Source: Collinsella sp. | Lineage (GTDB): Bacteria > Actinomycetota > Coriobacteriia > Coriobacteriales > Coriobacteriaceae | Direction: 5' to 3' | NCBI GenBank assembly: GCA_019419485.1 | Contig: DXZV01000009.1 | Span: 14,968-24,095 of the forward strand | Length of the DNA stretch: 9,128 bases | Shown: positions 5,298 to 9,128 of the stretch, one piece after another | How the letters are laid out: every line of letters starts with the position of its first letter | Position numbering within the stretch: position 1 is the first letter of the stretch | The notes under the pieces: generated by a model | The model's database searches: none | What the model was told of the DNA's origin: nothing | What the model saw: only the letters and a program-made list of their open reading frames with translations | Translations under genes and position numbers: made by a program

Positions 5298-6707
5298 TTA
5301 GCCGTAGATGCGCTGGGGCTGCTCTTCGCCCTTTACGGCAGCTTCGGTTACGACGACCTTGGCTACCCCCTCCTCGCTGGGGAGGTCGAACATCGTCTGC
5401 TGAAGCACGTCCTCGCAGATGGAGCGCAGGCCGCGGGCGCCGGTCTTGCGGGCAAGCGCCATGCGGGCGATCTCGTGCAGGGCGGCGACCTCAAACTCAA
5501 GCTCAACGTCCTCGAGCTGGAACATCTTGCGGTACTGACGCACCACGGCGTTCTTGGGCTCGGTCAGGATCGACACCAGGTCGCCCTCGTCGAGCGCCTG
5601 CGTCTGGGTGACGACGGGCGTACGTCCCACAAACTCGGGGATCATACCAAAGGCGTTGAGATCCTGCGGGAGCACCTGGCGCAGCAGGTCGTTCTCGTCG
5701 ACCGAGGTGGGACCAGCGATCTCTGAGTTAAAGCCCACGCCCTTGTTGCCAACACGGTCGGCGATGATCTTATCCAGGCCCACAAAGGCACCGCCGCAGA
5801 TAAACAGGATGTTAGTCGTGTCGATCTGCAGCAGCTCCTGCTGGGGATGCTTGCGGCCGCCGGTGGGCGGAACGCTTGCCACCGTGCCCTCAAGAATCTT
5901 AAGCAATGCCTGCTGAACGCCCTCGCCCGAGACATCGCGGGTGATGGAGAGGTTCTCGGCCTTGCGGGCGATCTTGTCGATCTCGTCCACGTAGATAATG
6001 CCAACCTGAGCGCGCTCAATGTCGCCATCGGCAGCATTGATAAGCTTGAGCAGGATGTTCTCCACGTCCTCGCCCACGTAACCTGCCTCGGTAAGCGCGG
6101 TGGCATCGGCGATGGCAAACGGCACCTCAAGGATGCGCGCGAGCGTCTGGGCGAGCAGGGTCTTACCGGTACCGGTGGGACCGAGCAGCAAAATATTGGA
6201 CTTGGCGAGCTCCACCTCGTCCATATCATCGTCGAGCTGCGAGTCCAAACCGTCGTCAAAGGCCGAAAGCGCAGCGCCACCCTCGATCACGCGGCGGTAA
6301 TGGTTGTACACGGCCACCGACATGGCACGCTTGGCGTCCTCCTGGCCCATGACATAGGCCGAAAGCTCGGCATAGATCTCGTGCGGCGTCGGCACGTGCG
6401 TGATAACCTGGCGGGCGTCGTCCTCCAGCTCAAAACCCTCAGCTTCAGGATCTACAGCAGGCTGACCGGCAGCCTGGCCGTGATCGTTGAGGAAACCCGG
6501 CAGCTTGCCGTTGCGGGCGGCATCCATAAAGTCCGAAGCCAGCGACTCCTCAAGGATCTCGGAGCAGGCAGCAACGCACTCGTCGCAGATAAAGATGTTG
6601 GTGGGGCCCTTTACAAGGCGGCGAACCTGCCCCTGCTCTTTTCCGCAGAAGGAGCAGCGAATGGGGTTGCCGTTCTCGTCAAAGTTGTCCTGCATGCTAC
6701 CGGCCAT
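5298..6707 (-). CDS. clpX: ATP-dependent Clp protease ATP-binding subunit ClpX
   Basis: ClpX is the AAA+ unfoldase that selects substrates and threads them into ClpP. The 469-residue product has the N-terminal C4 zinc-binding domain (C18, C21, C41, C44) and PTPHEIYAELSAYVMGQ at the start of the AAA+ module. It has Walker A GPTGTGKT (176-183), the pore loop GYVGEDVE, Walker B IIYVDEID (D241, E242), the RKH loop in TGGRKHPQQE, PEFVGRTPV with the arginine finger, and sensor 2 GARGLRS. Walker A sits about 57 residues later than in E. coli ClpX. The extra length is in an acidic linker after the zinc domain (about residues 50-100) and in another acidic insertion just before ELAKSNILL. The start ATG is one base past the clpP stop, with AAGGA eight bases upstream, so translation is coupled to clpP. 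The strong terminator at 5242-5275 follows. Confidence 0.97.
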   Translation of the reverse strand: MAGSMQDNFDENGNPIRCSFCGKEQGQVRRLVKGPTNIFICDECVAACSEILEESLASDFMDAARNGKLPGFLNDHGQAAGQPAVDPEAEGFELEDDARQVITHVPTPHEIYAELSAYVMGQEDAKRAMSVAVYNHYRRVIEGGAALSAFDDGLDSQLDDDMDEVELAKSNILLLGPTGTGKTLLAQTLARILEVPFAIADATALTEAGYVGEDVENILLKLINAADGDIERAQVGIIYVDEIDKIARKAENLSITRDVSGEGVQQALLKILEGTVASVPPTGGRKHPQQELLQIDTTNILFICGGAFVGLDKIIADRVGNKGVGFNSEIAGPTSVDENDLLRQVLPQDLNAFGMIPEFVGRTPVVTQTQALDEGDLVSILTEPKNAVVRQYRKMFQLEDVELEFEVAALHEIARMALARKTGARGLRSICEDVLQQTMFDLPSEEGVAKVVVTEAAVKGEEQPQRIYG

Positions 6708-6708
6708 C

Positions 6709-7341
6709 CTAGGCGTCCTTCGCGGCGAGATCGCGCGAGGTGACGATGCGGTCGATCAGGCCGTAGTCGAGGGCCTCGGCAGCGGTCAGGTAGTTGTCGC
6801 GCTCGGTATCGGCCTGGACCTTCTCGATCGGCTGGCCCGAGGCATCGGACAGAATCTGGTTGAGCTCGCGGCGAGTCTTCTTGATCTCCTCGGCCACGAT
6901 CTCGATCTCGGTCTGCTGACCCTGGGCACCACCGCTGGGCTGGTGAATCATGACCTTGGAGTGCGGCAGGCAGAAGCGCTTGCCCTTGGCGCCGGCCGAA
7001 AGCAGCACGGCGGCCATAGACGCGGCCATACCCACGCAAATGGTGGAGACCTGCGGCTTAATGAAGTTCATGGTGTCCAGAATCGCCAGGCCGGAGTAGA
7101 CCTCGCCACCGGGCGAATTGATATAGAGCGAGATATCCTTCTCGGCATCCTGGCTCTCAAGATGCAGCAGCTGGGCAACGACCAGGTTGGCGCTGACGGA
7201 GTTGATCTCCTCGCCCAAGAAGATAATGCGGTCGTTGAGCAGGCGCGAATAGATATCGTAGCTGCGCTCGCCGCGCGGCGTCTGCTCGATAACGTATGGC
7301 ACGAGGGCGGAATCGAACTTAGCGATCATACGCATCTCCAT
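6709..7341 (-). CDS. clpP: ATP-dependent Clp protease proteolytic subunit ClpP
   Basis: ClpP is the serine peptidase that forms the two-ring degradation chamber used by ClpX. The full open frame gives 210 residues, a usual size. Counted from the first ATG, the catalytic triad is S108 in GMAASMAAVLL, H133 in KVMIHQPSGG, and D182 in DTERDNYL. The N-terminal VPYVIEQTPRGERSYDIYSRLL, which lines the axial pore, is typical. Three ATGs compete: 7339-7341, 7333-7335 and 7327-7329. GGAG lies six bases before the third, so MIAKFDSALVPY may be the true start, making a 206-residue product. The stop overlaps the clpX ribosome-binding region, placing both subunits in one operon. tig lies 150 bases upstream. 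Confidence 0.97.
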   Translation of the reverse strand: MEMRMIAKFDSALVPYVIEQTPRGERSYDIYSRLLNDRIIFLGEEINSVSANLVVAQLLHLESQDAEKDISLYINSPGGEVYSGLAILDTMNFIKPQVSTICVGMAASMAAVLLSAGAKGKRFCLPHSKVMIHQPSGGAQGQQTEIEIVAEEIKKTRRELNQILSDASGQPIEKVQADTERDNYLTAAEALDYGLIDRIVTSRDLAAKDA

Positions 7342-7374
7342 TTCTCTTACGGACCAATAGTGGTTCTAGACAAA

Positions 7375-7415
7375 CGTACGATGCCCGCATGCTATGCATT
7401 GGCTGGCACCGTACG
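7375..7415 (-). promoter_or_regulatory. 11-bp hairpin in the tig-clpP gap: weak tig terminator or clpP leader structure
   Basis: On the minus strand CGTACGGTGCC (7415-7405) pairs with GGCATCGTACG (7385-7375), with one G-U pair around a 19-base loop. It is followed by TTTGTCT, a weak U-tract. This could end most tig transcripts or set the level of read-through into clpP, whose start is only 34 bases away. No convincing separate clpP promoter is visible between the hairpin and the gene. Confidence 0.4.
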
Positions 7416-7452
7416 AAGCAACCGGATAACCGGCTTATAACTTTACCCCATC

Positions 7453-7474
7453 ACGGGCGCACGCAAGCGCTCGT
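7453..7474. repeat. 8-bp hairpin just after tig
   Basis: ACGGGCGC (7453-7460) and GCGCTCGT (7467-7474) pair around a six-base loop, with one G-T pair on the plus strand that becomes an A-C mismatch in the tig transcript. It starts about 18 bases past the tig stop and has no T-run. It is a weak terminator candidate at best. Confidence 0.25.
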
Positions 7475-7491
7475 GGGCAAGGTGGCGAGAA

Positions 7492-8793
7492 TTACTCGGC
7501 GTCCTTGACGGTCTCGTCGACCTCGGTCACCTTGGCGTTCTCGACCAGGTGATCGACGGCCTTGGAGCGACGGATGGACTCACGGACGGCAGGCATGCGG
7601 CCATCGGCGATGAACTCGGCCTTGGAAGCCTCGACGTCCTTGACGCCGGCCTTCTCGAACTCGGCGTTGATGTCGTCCTCGGTGACCTCGATCTTGAGCT
7701 CACGGGCGAGGGCGTCGAGAGCCAGGGACTCACGGGCAACGTCGTTGGCCTGCTTGTGCAGGTCGCCGATGAACTGCTCCATGGTCAGGCCGGAAGCGGG
7801 CAGCCAGGTGTCGAGCGTCATGCCACGGGCAGCGAGGTTGGACAGGAAGTTCTGGCCAAGCTCCTCAAAGACGGACTGCTCGTAGTCGGCGTCCATCTCG
7901 TCGAGCTGCAGGCGCTCGGCGAGAGCGGAGACGCAACGGTTCTCCTTCTCGGCCGGGAGGCGGGAAGCCTTGTCCTGCTCAATCTCGATCTTGATGGCGT
8001 CGCGCATGGCCTCGATGCTGTCAAAACCAAAGTCGGACTTGACGAGCTCGTCGGTGAGCTCGGGGGTGTTGCGGACCTTGATGCCCTTGACGGTGACCTC
8101 GACGGTGTGGGTCTCGGCCTCCTCGCCCTCCTCGACCTCGTCGGTCCAGGTGACGGTCTTGACGTCGTCGACGTTAGCGCCGATCAGGGCCTCGTTGAAC
8201 TCGGCGGGGTTGCTGTCGCTACCGGCGATGAGCATGCGGCCCTCAGCAGCGAAGTTGTCGGCGTTCTCGACGGCCTTGAGGTCGACGGTGACGTAGTCCT
8301 CGGCCTCGACGGCGCGACCCTCGACGTCCTCGAAGGTGGCACGGTAGTTGAGCAGCATCTCGACCTGGTTGTTGATCTCGGACTCGGTGACCTCCGCAGG
8401 AGGCATCTCGATCTCGACGGCGTCGAAGGAGGAGAGCTCAGCGGCGGGACGCAGGGAGAACTCGACGGTGTAGGTGTAGTCCTCGTGATCCTTGGCGAGG
8501 TCGAGCTCCTTGTAGTCACCGTTCTTGGTGGGGACGATGTCCAGCTCGTTGAGGACGGCGGGCTCGTTGGCTGCGATCAGGTCGTTGGTGGCCTGGGCGA
8601 GGGTAGCCTCGGCGCCAAGAGCAGAGGCGATGACCGGACGGGGGGCCTTACCGGCGCGGAAGCCCGGGAAGCGGTACTTCTTGGCGGTGTCCTTGTAGGC
8701 CTTCTTGATCGCGGCGTCGACGTCGGCGGCCGGGATGGTGACCGTAGCGGTGAGCTTGGCGTCCTTGACGTCAGAAGCGGTGATGTTCAACAC
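7492..8793 (-). CDS. tig: Trigger factor (ribosome-bound chaperone, peptidyl-prolyl isomerase)
   Basis: Trigger factor docks at the ribosomal exit tunnel and shields nascent chains. From the GTG at 8791-8793 the product is 433 residues, matching the family. The N-terminal ribosome-binding domain has the signature loop GFRAGK (44-49) in YRFPGFRAGKAPRPVI. A central FKBP-like domain (about 150-240) is acidic, and the long helical C-terminal chaperone domain follows. The open frame reaches back to an ATG at 8847 (451 codons). However, the extra codons include AGGAGG (8797-8802), which is clearly the Shine-Dalgarno, so the true start is downstream of it: GTG 8791-8793 or TTG 8788-8790. Very acidic stretches such as EVEEGEEAET stand out. 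The gene lies downstream of tRNA-Leu and upstream of clpP-clpX, a common arrangement of chaperone and protease genes. Confidence 0.95.
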   Translation of the reverse strand: MLNITASDVKDAKLTATVTIPAADVDAAIKKAYKDTAKKYRFPGFRAGKAPRPVIASALGAEATLAQATNDLIAANEPAVLNELDIVPTKNGDYKELDLAKDHEDYTYTVEFSLRPAAELSSFDAVEIEMPPAEVTESEINNQVEMLLNYRATFEDVEGRAVEAEDYVTVDLKAVENADNFAAEGRMLIAGSDSNPAEFNEALIGANVDDVKTVTWTDEVEEGEEAETHTVEVTVKGIKVRNTPELTDELVKSDFGFDSIEAMRDAIKIEIEQDKASRLPAEKENRCVSALAERLQLDEMDADYEQSVFEELGQNFLSNLAARGMTLDTWLPASGLTMEQFIGDLHKQANDVARESLALDALARELKIEVTEDDINAEFEKAGVKDVEASKAEFIADGRMPAVRESIRRSKAVDHLVENAKVTEVDETVKDAE

Positions 8794-8881
8794 GTTCCTC
8801 CTCATACTGCCCAGCTTATCTGAGGTGCTGGTACCTTTATGCAACAAAGAGTCGCGACGACCGAAGCCGACGCAGATGCGT

Positions 8882-8965
8882 TGGTGCGGGCGAAAGGACT
8901 CGAACCTTCACGGGAATCCCACCAGAACCTAAATCTGGCGCGTCTACCAATTCCGCCACGCCCGC
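8882..8965 (-). tRNA. tRNA-Leu (anticodon UAG)
   Basis: The minus strand folds as a complete class II tRNA. The acceptor arm GCGGGCG (8965-8959) pairs with CGCCCGC (8892-8886), followed by discriminator A and an encoded CCA (8884-8882). The anticodon stem CCAGA/TCTGG holds the loop TTTAGGT with UAG at 8931-8929, reading CUA and other CUN leucine codons. The long variable arm contains GGGATTCCC. The T-arm GAAGG-TTCGAGT-CCTTT is canonical. The D-arm starts GCGGAATTGGTAGACGC, typical of leucine tRNA. Confidence 0.97.
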
Positions 8966-8986
8966 ATAAAGACGCACAGCCTAAGC

Positions 8987-8992
8987 ATGATA
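8987..8992 (-). promoter_or_regulatory. Possible -10 box (TATCAT) for tRNA-Leu
   Basis: TATCAT on the minus strand matches TATAAT at five of six positions and would start transcription about 15 bases before the tRNA. No matching -35 hexamer is found at 16-18 bases; TTGCTC (minus strand) lies about 22 bases upstream. TATCTG, a few bases further upstream, is an alternative -10 with better spacing to the same TTGCTC. Confidence 0.35.
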
Positions 8993-9069
8993 GCAGATAG
9001 CACGCCACTTTGGTGAGCAAAGCTTCAGCGAACGTAGGCAACACGAGGGATACACGATATGGGGGTCGA

Positions 9070-9128
9070 TTACTCCCCTGCGCGGATGTCCAGATGGCGC
9101 TTTTGCAGCGCCTCGCGCGCGAGCCGTT
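9070..9128 (-). CDS. 3' end of an unidentified gene (last 18 codons)
   Basis: On the minus strand the frame reads RLAREALQKRHLDIRAGE and stops at TAA (9070-9072); the gene starts beyond the window. The fragment is charged and helix-like and has ordinary codon use for this region. It lies upstream of tRNA-Leu in the same direction. It is too short to assign a family. The call rests only on the open frame up to the window edge and the natural look of the residues. Confidence 0.45.
   Translation of the reverse strand, partial: RLAREALQKRHLDIRAGE

Noticed and set aside
7549..8823. A 424-codon open frame on the plus strand opposite tig
   Set aside because: It is a low-complexity G/V/L/D-rich mirror of the trigger factor codons with no ribosome-binding site. 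tig on the other strand is unmistakable.
8794..8847. Start of tig at the upstream ATG (8847) or the ATG at 8803-8805
   Set aside because: These would place the strong AGGAGG Shine-Dalgarno inside the coding region and add residues not typical of the trigger factor N-terminus. GTG 8791-8793 or TTG 8788-8790 fits better.
8802..9044. An 80-codon open frame over the tRNA gene on the minus strand
   Set aside because: It runs straight through a complete tRNA-Leu and has no ribosome-binding site or domain; chance frame.

Overview
This window looks like a chromosomal housekeeping segment from a high-GC actinobacterium of the class Coriobacteriia. The protein style and the palindrome-rich gaps between genes make Collinsella or a close relative my best guess. 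That placement is inference from recognisable proteins; no database search was possible. There is no phage, plasmid, transposase, CRISPR or defence gene here.

Layout: bases 1-362 carry the 3' end of an M24 metallopeptidase on the plus strand. Everything else is on the minus strand. Read in the direction of transcription (right to left) the order is: the last 18 codons of an unidentified gene (9128-9070), tRNA-Leu(UAG) (8965-8882), tig (trigger factor), clpP, clpX, a strong intrinsic terminator (5242-5275), valS (valyl-tRNA synthetase) and folC. The peptidase and folC converge on a 348-base gap (363-710) that holds no gene but three separate inverted repeats.

How the genes work together: trigger factor meets nascent chains at the ribosome, while ClpX and ClpP form the ATP-dependent unfoldase-protease; clpP and clpX are one base apart and clearly coupled. 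tRNA-Leu and ValRS supply translation, and FolC makes folate polyglutamates. The terminator after clpX separates the protein-quality-control group from valS-folC.

The main anomaly is in valS. The reading frame is broken near base 2880, so a 710-codon piece carrying the catalytic core stops early, and the rest of the anticodon-binding domain and the C-terminal coiled coil continue in the -1 frame. A perfect 20-base inverted repeat lies exactly at the break, its partner being normal valS coding sequence about 70 bases further downstream in the gene. This is the pattern expected from a quasi-palindrome (template-switch) mutation or an equivalent artefact. Because valS is essential, a sequence or assembly error, a subpopulation variant, or a second copy elsewhere must be considered.

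The second theme is the gaps between genes. Most hold long, nearly perfect hairpins without the U-tract of a terminator, including a 115-base structure with 26-bp perfect arms in front of valS and a 160-base element with 30-base inverted ends. These may be dispersed structured repeats or regulatory RNA structures. I found no clearly new multi-gene system.
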